Positions 36,888 through 49,562 of a DNA stretch of 64,000 nucleotides are shown piece after piece. Every line of letters starts with the position of its first letter. Positions within the stretch are counted from its first letter, which is position 1. Source of the stretch: Litomosoides sigmodontis (lineage: Eukaryota > Nematoda > Chromadorea > Rhabditida > Onchocercidae); NCBI GenBank assembly GCA_963070105.1, contig OY718805.1, forward strand, positions 2,440,001-2,504,000. Reading direction: 5' to 3'. Made by a program: the position numbers and the translations under genes. The notes under the pieces are model-generated. The model was not told the DNA's origin. It did no database searches and worked only from the letters and a program-made list of their open reading frames with translations.

Positions 36888-39800
36888 GGCGAACTCAGGT
36901 CTTAATATGTTTCCGTGGATTTGATTTTTGTTATATTTTTTATACATTAGAAGTGGGAACAGAATTCATAATTTTCCAAAGTCTCAAGGTTAGACGGATT
37001 TATGTTTTCGAATTGTTACCGATTTATGAAATTAGGTCACTACAATCATGTCTTGGATTGGTGGGATATCACACATATGATCTGTATTTGGACTTTCGAA
37101 AACATTTCATTCTCAGGCTATTTTGTTTTTGTTTAATTGATCTAATTCTGTTTCTTCATAAAGAGAAAGACAATTTCTACCAACTTTTTAAATCGTGATG
37201 TTTGTTTAATTTAGTATATTTTTCAATAGATTTACATATTTTCAGATTTTGCTGATGTATATAATCCAATTTATCTCTGGATACAGCTTAGTGATTGAGC
37301 TACGGAAAACATTACTGATCTATTCGATTCAACTTTCTCAGTGACTTTTCGGCATGCCGTTAAATGTATAATTTTACTGTTAAAACGCAGGTTTAAATAG
37401 TATGTTGTGCGCAGATGGAATGATTTAAAGCGTCGTTATTTTTGTCTAGTGTATATTTGTAATTATCATTCTTCTCACTACACCACCACACCAGTGTCTT
37501 TTCCATAAGTATGAATAAAACATTAAAAATCTCCTATTGGTCATCGGAGGAATTTTAGGTATCATTTTTTTAATTAAAAAAAATGAAATTACTGCCATAT
37601 TTCTGTTTAGGACTCGAACAGTGTTTGCGTTATTGTGAATCACATTGTCGTGAGTCAATTTAGACATTAAGTAGTGATATTTATCATATCCGGCTGTTCC
37701 AATATTTCTGTTCCATTTCTTTCTTGTTTAGCTATGCGATCTAATTATATGCGCATAATTTTGATTTATTTGATTGATGAAAGCTGTTTTTTGTTAAAGC
37801 ACATTTGTGAAATATACTACCGAAGGATAATTTCGAATTTTTGAAATGCATTTGTTAATTTGCTTCTTCTTTGTGTAACATTTAAATGTAAGGTTTTTTT
37901 TCAGGTATTTTTTTCTTTAATTTCATATCCTCATGTGTATAAAAAATAGGAAGATGGTAAAATATATGTTTAGAGCTATCGGTATGAATTCAACTTATCA
38001 TTTATTCCCGACGTTTATGACATCACTTTTTATCTCATTGGATTTCTGCAAACATTTATGGCTATATTCCACTGAGATGCCCCTTTCGTCCTACTACGGT
38101 CTTACTACGAGATGCCCCTTTCGCAGTACAAAACTTCTCAAGTGCTAAAATGAAGAAAATTTTTCGTATTAGGCCATGAAAGAGTGAACGGTATTATGCC
38201 ATATAAGTAAGACTGAACTGTTTAGCATTAAAGTGATAGAAAGTAATGTCTGAGTTGTAGGGTTAGAAGGATGGTAGTTAGTTTTGACGAATACTTTGAG
38301 ATTTTATGAATTTGAAAAAATTTTATTGCTGCATGAATTTTGGATGGAAAAAAATGTCATGTGAAGTATAAATGAATTTAATTTCATGAAATGTTTCATT
38401 CTGGTTGCTTACTATGTGCTTTATCGTTTGAAATAATTTTTTCTTGGATTTGAGATTTTTTGTCACTACTTTCGACTTGCAAATAACTTACTGTATTTTT
38501 AAAAGAATGATTACGTTTTTTCGTTTCATAGGAATTTTTTTGACTACAAAAAAATTTTAAGTTAAGGGGGATATTCCATCTATGAATGTTTTGCTTTATT
38601 TTTACCTCTTTGGTTTATTTACTTAATTTTAGTCTTATAGTCTTATATTTTTTTTTAACTGGATTGAAAGTTCTATCCAACTGCTTTTTTTAAAATGTTA
38701 TCTCAAATCAGTAGACTAAAATCAACACGAAGGTGTCTTAGGATAATGCAGTAATTTCACGTGGTTGTGGCGACGTGAGCACTTGAATTAAGAAAGGCGA
38801 CGTGAGCGTTTTAATTAAAAAGTAACACTTGCTGTTAGCGATCCATTTGGAGCATTAGGCTCTGCATGATTGTAATGAAAGTAAGGCAAATCTGAGGTGT
38901 TGCTTTAAGATGACTGATAAGATCCGTAGAGGTAATAAACAATTTTCGAATTTCTGAGAAAGTTGTGAAGCGCGAAAACTCTTCTAATTACGTAAAGGAG
39001 GAAGAGTTCATTCCACTACTCTTAGTTCAAGAAATCAGTCATCATTCACCCTGTTCGAATGAGAACAGCAAAATATGGGGGATATTCTGCGAAGGGAATG
39101 GTAGAATTAGTTGCAGCTACCTCTCAGAGGAATTAGAAATGCTAAAATGTTTGGTTGAAGTGGAGAAGCGACGAGCGCAATCGTTCAATCGGTTTCCATC
39201 ATTTCATACGTCGCTAGTGGACAGTTGATGGTTGATTTAAGCTTCACATTGATTAGACTGTTTTGTGAAAGGATCTGTATTTCTGATTGATGCCTGAAAG
39301 AAGCCTGGAATTCCCGTAACAGGCTTTCCTGATAGCCGACTCTTCAATCATTTTGCTTTTTTGTTGTGTTTGTAATTTGATGTCTTCAAATCAAAGATTA
39401 GTTTATTCTTTTCATCACCATGCAGCTATCATCTTCAGATCTACTCAGTTCATTATTTTACAACTTTTTCTTGAAATTTTAGAATTTTCCTAATGTAATT
39501 CCAGTCACGAATAACTGTTTGATTTTATGTATTACTTTTACGGTAAAATAATTTTTCAATCATTGTGCTGATTTTTTAAATTGCTGCCAAATTTGTTGGT
39601 GTTTAAATGTCAACTATCATTATTTGTTATTTGTCATTCGATCGCTGCCGTTTTTTGTGAGCAATTTTTATTCAAAATTGAATGTGTTACGTGTCCATCG
39701 TAAGCATTTGTTAGAAAACATTTAGAATGCATGCAAGTTTAGCATCATCGATGATAATTTCGACAAATAATTCGATCGATTATCGCCGAAATTGTTTGTT

Positions 39801-39920
39801 GCTATAAAAGAGAGTGAAAGATTTTGAATAAGCTAATTGAAATTTTGATGAAAGTATCTTTTTTTCTTGCAGGTGCTATTAAGTGAATTTGATCTGCGAT
39901 CATATAAATTTATTAATATC
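36888..39920. other. Intergenic, one unassigned open frame and short duplications
   Basis: About 3 kb between the SGNH-like gene and MsrA. It contains two short direct duplications: GAGATGCCCCTTTCG at 38074 and 38109, and GGCGACGTGAGC at 38769 and 38796. A coding-like frame at 38914-39228 is listed separately. A strong acceptor (TTTTTTTCTTGCAG) ends at 39872, 48 bases before the MsrA ATG. Confidence 0.5.
38914..39228 (+). other. Coding-like open frame, possibly a terminal exon or relic
   Basis: Open for 105 codons and ending at TGA, without a good ATG near the start. Composition is balanced and charged, unlike neighbouring chance frames (KRENSSNYVKEEEFIPLLL, then VQEISHHSPCSNENSKIWG, later LEMLKCLVEVEKRRAQSFNR). 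The EISHHSP piece recalls the EQVSHHPP signature of oxysterol-binding proteins, but the rest does not align convincingly. I could not find upstream exons or a clear acceptor. It may be a gene fragment, a last exon, or chance. Confidence 0.25.
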
Positions 39921-41698
39921 ATGGCTAATTTACAAAAGGCCTATCTTGGAATGCAATGTTTTTGGGGTGCTGAATCAACATTTGCAAAATTAGATGGCGT
40001 ACTGGCAACACGAGTTGGTTACGCTGGTGGTACCACACTATTGCCTAATTATCGGAATATCGGTGATCATACAGGTATGCTTTGTTTTAATTTCCCAAAG
40101 TTTTCCTGCTTTTATACACAATACATATTTAACTAAATGTTGTCATACATGGAATGAATCTTTATCTACTTCTTTTCATCTCACTTCTTAGAAACTTATG
40201 TTTCGTAAAGAAATATTGGCTTTCATTTATAACTCATTTTAAGAGATTTATTTGTGACTGATTTTATCTTGTCTATTTCTATACCACTGGAGTTTCTCGA
40301 CTTGATTTAAGTATTATGAAGATTCCACCTTTTAATATGTAATGAAGATGTCGAATATTTATAGAAATAACGGAAGTTCAGTTCGATGAAAAGATTATAA
40401 GCTACGATAAAATTCTGGATTGCTTTTGGGCGAATCATGACCCAACCACGATGTACAAAAAACAGTACCAATCCGCAATTCTTTACATAAATGATCAGCA
40501 AAAAGAGACAGCGCAGGAGAGTTTAAAAAAGTTACAGGTGGTTTTAGTTTCGTGCCACACAGTTCTTTCAAGATAGTAGTAGGAAGCGAATAATCTAGTA
40601 ATATGAACCTTGTTTTCTTTTAATCTTATGAGATGTATCATACGTATGTTATAAAAGAAGTAGAAAAAATGTCAACTCTTTGACTAAAAATTTTGGCAAC
40701 ATATGAAGAATTTCAACAATTTTTTCAGCAAAAATATGGTGACAGAAAGTTAGTTACATACATTAAAAAGCTGGTACGGTTTTATCAGGCAGAAGATTAT
40801 CATCAAAAATATTGGTTGCGCTGTCAAACTGCAATTCTTAACAAGGTTGGCAGAGAAAGTTTTCATTTCGCTGGAATTTTTTAATCGTGCAAGGCACTTT
40901 GAGCATTCCACTTAAACTGGGATTTCGATTCCATTTTTCGAAAGATCGAATAAATATTTTGTCACTTTTAACAACAAAACAAGGTACTTTAGACCATTCA
41001 AACGAAGTGTTTTTTTTTCACGACGATAAAAAATATTTTTTGGTCACAGTGAGTCCGATACAAGAACTAAATCAAGATGTAAAGTTGACTAAATCAGAAA
41101 ACACTTTTGGCTATATTTTAAATGACGATTTAAAATCGAGTAGATTCAAATACTAATAAGATGACTGCAGCAAACATTGGTTTGGATATCGTTCAGGAAT
41201 TTAAGTTTTCAATCTTAATTCTTGTTTTTTGCCAAAAATACAGCATTTCAATTCATGTCTTTTTTCACATTATTTACTAGATTGTTCTTTGCGTGGAAAT
41301 AAGATGGCTATATATATAAGAGTAATTGTACTACTTTTTCTTTTGAAGATAGAGAATGACTTCATTAGATATCAGGGTTATAATGACCTCCTTAAAGAGG
41401 TCATCATAGCTCTGCCGTTCAGTCTCTTCGCTGATTTGTCCAGCGGTACTTTCAAGCTTCCAAACACTTATTCTATATTTTTTGTATTACAACAAAAATT
41501 CTATTGCAGCTGAATCTGAGTGATGAAGAGGTAGTGAGTTCACCTTTAGCTGCAAAAGTGAATGCATTTATGGCAGGCTATAAAAATTTCGATGTTCTCA
41601 AACACCTGGCTGATAAGTATCAATTGGACGATGATGTTACCAAATTGATTGAAAATATTGCCCTAACCGGTGGCGATACAAGTGCATGCCATGGATAA
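39921..41698 (+). CDS. msra-1: Peptide methionine sulfoxide reductase MsrA (Eip71CD type)
   Basis: Reduces methionine-S-sulfoxide in proteins. Exons: 39921-40074, 40365-40537, 40729-40845, 41510-41698; phases agree, 210 aa. The catalytic Cys lies in LGMQCFWGAEST; the usual motif is GCFWG, so the residue before Cys is Gln. RVGYAGGTT, the conserved Glu in GEITEVQFDEK, FWANHDPT and FYQAEDYHQKYWLRCQ follow. The NDxGTQYRS loop of bacterial and mammalian MsrA is shortened to KKQYQS and its Asp is absent. The same shortened loop and a C-terminal extension are, as I remember them, features of insect Eip71CD. The extension here is LNLSDEEV then SSPLAAKVNAFMAGYKNF, with two late Cys candidates only at WLRC and SACHG for recycling the active-site sulfenate. 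The acceptor ending at 39872 supports the start. Confidence 0.92.
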
Positions 41699-43317
41699 TA
41701 ATGTAATTGTTCATTTTAAAACCGTATGTGAGGAATAGCAAAAATGGAATAGCCATAATAAAGTTTGTTCATCAGCGGAACATTTCATCAACAATTCATT
41801 TCATTCTTTTAAACAGAGTGAATTAGCAAAGAGGAGAAGGATGTGTTATTGTGTTTACTAACTAATCACTAGAGCGCTTCTCAGCTTTGTTTTCCTAAAT
41901 ATTGTGTGTTAATTGGCAAGGTAAGGACTATCAGTGAGATTTTCAAAATAAATTATTCTCACATAAACGGTATATATGGAAATTTAATGGAAAGAGATAG
42001 AGAGTGTCAACTAGATGCTTAGATAAATTAAATGACATTAAAGAGAAATGCATTTAAATTCATTGTAATGTTTAATACTATCCTGCTGTGAAATATCGGA
42101 AGATTCTCGAACATTACGAAAGTCCATCGTGTACATTCATTCCCTTTCCATTTCCTTTTGTGTACGAATCGTAAGGAAGGAAATTTGTATTTCTCGTCGA
42201 AAAATCAAAATGACACAAAAAGGGAAGCAAGAAAGGATGAGAACTAAAATTTACCATCTTATTCAGTACTTTCCACAGTTTCCCTCTCTCCTATTTAATG
42301 TCTCACACATTTCACCATTTAATATTATTGATGTGTTTCATCTGTCATTTAATTTGCGATTGAAAAAGCTCAAATTGGTAAATGTGCTACGCTACGATGA
42401 CATGTGTTTTAGTAAGCCTAAAAAATTCGCAACTTTCCCAGTTATCATTTTCCAGTGAGAAATGAGTGTTCGACATAAGTTGTTGAATTTTGTGTTGCAA
42501 CACAACGTTTGATTAGCAGCACGGAAGGCGTGTTAATGGTTGATTTGTCGTTTGGTTTGGTTGGAATTTTATTTTGCAGTTTGTAAATTTAACGGTTCCA
42601 ATCGCTGTTTGTTTGAGTTGTGAAAATGTGCAGTGTTTTATAGGATAAAACACTGAGAGAATGAGACGATGGAAAATTTAGTAGCATTTTTTTCTATCCA
42701 CATCCTATTACCTTCATTATTTCCCCCGGAATGATCGATCCCCGGTGAAACCTTTGATCTTTAACAATGCGGTGAAACCTTTGACCTTTAACAGTGGTTG
42801 CAACGGGAAAATGGGGAGAGATTGTGATGCTCATTGTGATGCCTTTACGAAAGTAGAAGATTGACGTTTCGGTTGGTCAATTCTCGAAGATGATTCCTTG
42901 TTCTAGGCTATCCTATATTTTATTGTTATTTATGCTTCCAATTAATGGATTTGCTGATCATCCCAATAAATGTTTTTGTCGCTGTTTAAAAGCTTCCGTG
43001 ATCACGTGTGTTTTCAGTGAGGGATGTAAAAATTTCTAGAAAGCAAACGGAATATGTCGTAAATGTTTATTCAAGATTACTCGTTAGATAGCTTAAATGT
43101 AACTGTCAAATGATAAGAATTTACTGGTAAAGTAATCGACGTTCATTTTGCTATGTGAAAATCGAAGTAGTGGTAGAAAATAGGATATTTCAAGAAGGAA
43201 TCACCGGATAAACTGACTGAGCGAGATTTACTACCAGATAATTGGGGTCGAAATGATTCCGAAAAATCTGGTTCGAAATGCAAGATTCTTTTAAGGCTTC
43301 CTTGAAAGGCTCGAAAG
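41699..43317. other. Intergenic, no gene seen
   Basis: 1.6 kb between MsrA and TSN-1. A 27-base tandem duplication, CGGTGAAACCTTTGA then YCTTTAACARTG, occurs at 42743-42769 and 42770-42796 with two mismatches. An open + frame at 42129-42458 looks like chance. The start codon of TSN-1 at 43318 is preceded by a possible acceptor (CTTTTAAG) ending at 43295. Confidence 0.5.
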
Positions 43318-46300
43318 ATGTCGGAGCAACAAACTCAACAGCAACAAGTACCATCGTTGAAGCGAGGCTTGGTGAAACAAATTTTATGTGGTGACGCTGT
43401 CGTTCTACAGGTGTCTGTTGTGTTTTGCAATTTTAGTTTTCCTTCAAATCAAGCATTCATGGTATTATCCGTTTAAACTGGATCGCAAAACAAGAAAAAG
43501 TTAAAAAGTTTATGTGGATAGTAAGGGTGTCGATAGGGTGGCGTAATGTTCTGCTACGGAGCATGGCAAGACTAAATATGCTTTCATATTTCTCTCTCTA
43601 TCAAGTTTTTATTAACTCATAGAGTGTGGAAGTCTGAAAACGACATTTAGCTGTTTCGTAATTCCTGAGATGTGTTGTACAATTTCCATTTTGATTTGAA
43701 GTAAAGTTTTTAAGCGGGAAAACATTTTAGTTATACTTCACGCAATTGAAGTTTATAATTTGTAGCAATTTTCATTATTTCATGTCTTGACTATAGTTTA
43801 TTTAACTGAATTACACAGACATCCGACAGCAGGGTTTAAGATAGTCGTATGAAAGGAAACGATGTGAAAAATATTTTTCAGGGTCCACCAATGAATGGAC
43901 CTCCGAAAGAAGTAACGGTGTATTTGAGTAATGTGACTGCTCCAAGGCTGGCTAAAAGACCAACAGATACCGAGCCCGGCAAAGAAGACGAGGCATGAAA
44001 TTTGACAGTTCTAATTACATAAGAGGACGAAGGACATACACCAGAGAACATTTAGAATGATTAAAAATTGCCGATATAGAAATTTTAAGTGGGATTTGAA
44101 TGAACAAGTAAAGGGTTTAATTTATAACTTTCAAGAAATGCATGTTTTTTCAGCCGTTTGCTTGGGAATCCAGAGAATTTCTGCGTAAGAAACTTATAGG
44201 GCAAAATGTTGTTTTCCGGTGTGACTACACGGCTACATCAGGGAGAGAGCATGGCCGGATATATCTCGGTGGAACAAGTAAATTTTTTCCAAGAACTGGT
44301 GTGAAAAACGATTGTTTAAAGCACTATTTATGAATCTTGAACAGTAAATTTATTTGGGGCAGTTTTAATTTTTTATATTTTAATTTTACATGTTCGCATA
44401 ACTTTTAAATGGATTCAAAGATTTTACAAAACATTAGTTTTCATGCTTTTCTTTTTCAGATCTTGAAAATTCGGAAAATGTAACAGAGACATGTGTTTCC
44501 GAGGGATGGGTCGAAGTGAGAGTAGGACGTATTACCGAGTAAGTGACGGATTGCTGAAATTATCGATTGTAAATGTTCCTTCTTCGGTTTTAAACTGCAC
44601 GAAGGATAATTCAGTTTATGAGTCTTAAATCTCACTTCACCTTACCTATTTGTAGAGAATATAGCGCCAAACTGTTGGAATTGCAAGAAGCTGCAAAATC
44701 CGCTAAAAAGGGGAAGTGGGCAATAGAGGAAGGAAGTGCACAACAACATGTAAGAAACTTTTATTTGTAATGCATGTGAATTTGTAATGCATATTTACTA
44801 GTTTTGAATTTACTATTTACTAGTTTTATTGTGTTACAGTCCACTTAAAAAATAGTCAAATTTACTATTATTTAATTCTACTTTTATCAGTTATAAGTAA
44901 GGGGATGGAAAAAAGTAATGAAAAAGTAATATATCGTCTTAAGAAAATACCTAGCATGAAGGCAGTGAGGAAACATAATACACATATTAAAGACACGTGT
45001 TTGGTCCTTTCTCGGACCTGCGTGGGATCACGTGTGTGTGTTGTGTCACTAAGTTTTCTTGGGTTTCACGCTTCTTTATGCAGTAGATGTTATTTTTTTG
45101 TCCATGTTTGTTTTTTTCAAAATTTTCATTATAAAACTACTTTATTCCGTTGACAGGTGCGACATGTTAAATGGGTTATAGAAAATCCGCGGGCTCTTGT
45201 TGATGCATTCAAGCAGCAGAAGATCAAGGCGATTGTTGAGCAAGTACGAGATGGTTCAACCATCCGTGCATTTTTGCTGCCTGATTTCTATTACATAACA
45301 CTCATGCTCTCAGGTATTAAAGTAAGTTGATTTATTTTGCTTGGATTTTGCTTTGCGTGGTTGATAAGGGCGATTTATATGGATGAGCTTATATTATATT
45401 AAGATGAAGCAATGTGGTACTCTTTTGAACTTTGCTGCTTTAGATTGAGATGCCGGATCAGATTGGTGCTGTAGTCGTGTCGATTGTTGTGAAAAATTCG
45501 AAATTTGTGGAAGTTGAGATTTCTTATAAAAGGAAAAATTTTGAAAAATCTAAATTTTAGGCACCAGCTATGCGTGCTGGAGCTGATGGTCGAGCGGAAG
45601 ACTATGCTGAAGAGGCACGTTATTTTGTTGAGTGTCGTTTGCTACAGAGAGATGTTGAAATAATTTTGGAAAGTACTTCAAATCAGAATTTTGTTGGTTC
45701 CATCATACATCCTAAAGGGAACATTGCTGAACTGTTACTTAAAGAAGGTTTTGCAAAATGTGTCGATTGGTCTATCGCATTGGCTGCATCAGGGCCAGAA
45801 GTACTACGTGCTGCAGAAAAGTTCGTCATACGTTACCTCTTTTTCAGATTAATTAACCAGTTTGTAAACACACATCTCATGTTGTTTGCAGAATAGCGAA
45901 AGAGAAAAGGCTTCGTTTTTGGCGTACTTACCAACCGTCTAATCAATTAAGCGTTGACAAGAAAGTGTTCACTGCAAAGGTGGTTGAAATTGTTATGGGT
46001 GACGCACTTGTTGTGCAAAGAGAGAATGGAGATGAAATCAAAATTTGGCTGTCATCCGTAAGACCTCCGAGGTTAGCAGCGCATTTTACTAGATCGTGTC
46101 TCGAGATTTAAGAATTATCTCAGGAAGTGATTGTTACGTGATTTTATTTACTGATATAGCTTTTTTCCAAAATGCGCGGCAAAGAATCCTATTTTAGGGA
46201 GGAAAATAGAGACACAGAAAACAAAGTTGGTCGACAATTTCGGCCATTGTACGACATTCCTTACTTGTTTGAAGCTCGTGAATTTCTACGCAAGCGATTA

Positions 46301-49300
46301 GTGGGCAAAAAAGTTCAAGTATGTTTCAATGTGAAACATAGCACACGTTTTTGAGTTTGGATTATTGGGAAAGTATCATCACATCTAAAAGAGTTTTGCA
46401 TATTCATTGCTGTTAGGCCTCTTGTCTGGATAGAAATGATTTGCTCAATAAAAATTAGCTTGGAATAACAATGCATTTTTTAATTTTTAATTTCAATAGC
46501 CTTGCGCTGTAGAATGATCATCTTTGTTAGTTCAGCTGTTTTGAGTCGTATATTTGCAGATCACTATTGATTATGTGCAGCCAAAAACCGAGCAGTTCCC
46601 CGAGAAAATATGTTGTACAGTTATGTCTGGAGGATTGAATGTTGCTGAAACCCTTATTTCGAAAGGCTTAGCTAAGGTAGTACGATATAGAAGCGATGAT
46701 GATAATAGGTATAGTTGACGTTTGTTGTTTTTTCTTCAAAAAAGGAGAAGACTTGACTTTTCTGTAGAACATGGGAATATCAATTCACAGCGATTGTTTT
46801 CAGATCTTCCCAATACGATGCCTTATTAGCTGCTGAAGCTAAAGCAGAAAAGAGTAAGAAAGGTCTATTTGCTGACAAAGTATTGGGTGATAAAGGTCCA
46901 GTTTTAAGGATTCAGGAATTGCAAGGGGTTAGTCAATGGGTTTTCCATATTTTGTTTATTGTTTTTTGGTTGATTCGCATAATTTTCTCTAAATAATGGG
47001 TTCACTTGTATGCAGGACAGCACAAAGAAGGTAAGTGGGAGAGTCAACAGTTGCTAAGAAGAGTCAAGTATTGAAAATAAGAATTTGACTTTCCTAGACA
47101 AGGGATTGATTTATTGTTTTGCACTATCTGTAATTAATAAAGCTTTTCTTACAACTTGACTTATTTGTTTTGTAAACTAAATTGATGATTACGGCATAGA
47201 TTTTTTTGCAGGATGCACAACGTGCGAAGCAATTTTTGCCTTATTTGCAAAGATCGGGTCGATCTGAGGGTATTGTAGAATATATCGCATCTGGCAGTCG
47301 TGTACGCTTATATGTGCCTAAAGAAACGTGCCTCATAACCTTTTTATTTTCTGGTATTGATTGTCCCCGCGGTGCCCGTATTGGTCCAGGTGGTAAATTG
47401 ATGGGTGAAAATGAACCGCATTCTGAAGAAGCTGCCAGATTTACACGTTCGAAAATTATGCAGCGTGAGGTTGGTGTGTAATACAACGTTTTCTACGGAA
47501 TTTTTTCCAGTGTTCTTAATCCCCCAATATTGAGATTCTTTCGGGGCTTTTTTTCTTGTTTTATAATTTTTATTACAGGAAAAATTTCCTTCAGGTAGAA
47601 GTGGAAGTGGAAGGTATCGATAAGTCAGGAAGTTTCATTGGCTATATGTTTGTACAAACTGAACAGGGGCTTTGTAATATGAGTGTAGCATTAGTGGAAA
47701 ATGGTCTAGCGAGTGTGCATTTCACAGCTGAAAAAGGTGCATATTACTCTCAGCTGTGTACGGCAGAAGAAAAAGCTAAGAAGGTTTCAATTTTTACATC
47801 TTTTGCATGTATAAGTGTTTCCTATATTTTATAACTCATATTTTTGGGTTACTGCATTTAGTGTTTTAATTTATAATCTCTTTTGAAAAAAAATAATCAA
47901 ACCTTTCTCTTTTGTTAAACGTAGCAAAGTGTAGCATCTCCGCTCAGCATTTATCGGTTGACGACTAAATATTGATACAGTGACAACATGGATTTCTTTA
48001 TATGGAAAAAAGCTACAATCCTTTTTTTTCATAATTATAGGCAAAAATAGGAATATGGACAAATGGGATAGATGAAGAAGCCATTGTACAAGCTGAAATT
48101 GCTTCCGCAGCTGAAAAGATGGAACGTACAATAAATTATCGAAAGGTGGTTGTTACCGATATATACAGGGGGAGTTTCAAATTTGCTGCTCAGTCGGTGG
48201 ATGACGGTGGGTTATTTGCAGTTTGTAACAATAAAAAAATGTCCTGAAATTTATTGCTCGCATGTCTTAAATACTCTGTTTCAAGTTTTTGTTCAGAAGT
48301 TTGTAGTAAGGATGTTTTTATTGCACCGTTTCTTATTCTGGTGACTCCTCAGACAAGATTTTAGGTCCAAAACTTGAAAAAATGATGAAGGAATTACGCG
48401 AAGAGTTGAGGATAAAGCCACCAGTAGTTGGTGCGTATGTTCCACGGCGTGGAGATTTGTGCGTTGCACGGTTTTCAGTTGATAAATTATGGTATCGAGC
48501 ACGCGTTGAAGGAGTAAAAGGGAAAAATATTGATATTTTATACGTCGACTTTGGAAATGTAATATCTTTTCAACTTAATTAATAATGGTGACGTAAAAAG
48601 AACTTGGATTAGTTAATTGCATTGAGCCCTTACTCCTTTCTGTGATGAATTTTAGAAGTTATCTGCATAAGTCTCTTTATTTTTGAGGGAAGTCTCACAA
48701 TGTCATACAGCATCCTTCATGTTCGAAATTAAAGGATTTGTCTTATGGTTGGACATTGAAGAGTTTTTGAATTTTCTAAAAGAATTTAATGCATATGTCG
48801 TGTATTTTGTCGCTTAATACGATCGATGATTACAGAGAGAAATGGTTGATGTAACATCAATAGCTGCTTTACCGGCTGGTTATGCAATGCATCCAGCAGG
48901 TGCACGCGAATATCAAATGGCTTTCTTGCAAATGCCAAACGATCCTGATCATACAAATAATTCGGAGATAGCATTTGAGCAAATTCTGTTCTCAGCACCA
49001 TTTATGTTTATAAACACAGAATATCGGTATGCTGGAATGGAATACGTTACAGCGATTATTGAAACATCTGACGGTACTCGTATCGACGTTGCAAAAAGGC
49101 TTGTTGCTGAAGGACATGCTCTGACAGAACAAAAACGAGAAAAGAGATTTGCTTCATTGGTAGTCTGATATTTTTTCTCGCCCGCTTCAAATATAAATTA
49201 ATCAAATATAAATGAAAATGTAAATCAATATAAATGTGATAAAATGAGTAAGTAGCGTGTGATGAGCGTAATTAGTGATTGGTCGATTGTTGTTGGCGCT

Positions 49301-49562
49301 TAAATACTGTTAGTGGTACTGAATAATGGTTTGACAGGAAATAATATAATTGAAGGCTGTTGCTTGCCTTTTATTGTAGCTGGAATTCTTGATGGATGGA
49401 ATCTTTTTATAATTGGCCCTGAAGATTGGGGAATATCGCTGAAACACGTATAATTAAGTTTTTTTTTTGTAGATTGCGGAATATCAAGAAACTGAAAAGA
49501 TTGCCCGTCGAGAGCATCGCAACATTTGGGAATATGGTGATTTTACTGGTAATGAGTTATAG
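43318..49562 (+). CDS. tsn-1: Tudor staphylococcal nuclease (Tudor-SN / SND1)
   Basis: Multifunctional RNA-binding protein (RISC component, splicing and stress-granule factor). Exons: 43318-43410, 43882-43992, 44154-44277, 44460-44538, 44656-44749, 45157-45321, 45561-45820, 45892-46071, 46198-46318, 46560-46708, 46804-46927, 47016-47030, 47212-47469, 47595-47783, 48041-48206, 48365-48558, 48836-49159, 49473-49562. Total 2736 bases, 911 aa, against 910 in human SND1. Four SN-like OB folds in tandem ([48 protein letters not shown]; the block with [17 protein letters not shown] and [20 protein letters not shown]) are followed by a Tudor domain ([35 protein letters not shown]) and a closing fifth SN segment. 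The intron after exon 2 is GC-AG; exon 12 is 15 bases long. The start [20 protein letters not shown] matches the family N-terminus. Confidence 0.97.

Noticed and set aside
36953..37198. 81-codon + frame after the SGNH-like gene
   Set aside because: Follows a clear stop codon at 36887 and is Phe/Leu/Ile-rich without domain or splice signal; probably 3' UTR.
42129..42458. 109-codon + frame before tsn-1
   Set aside because: Starts at a non-ATG codon, has compositionally biased Lys/Phe/Ile stretches, and has no acceptor or family match.
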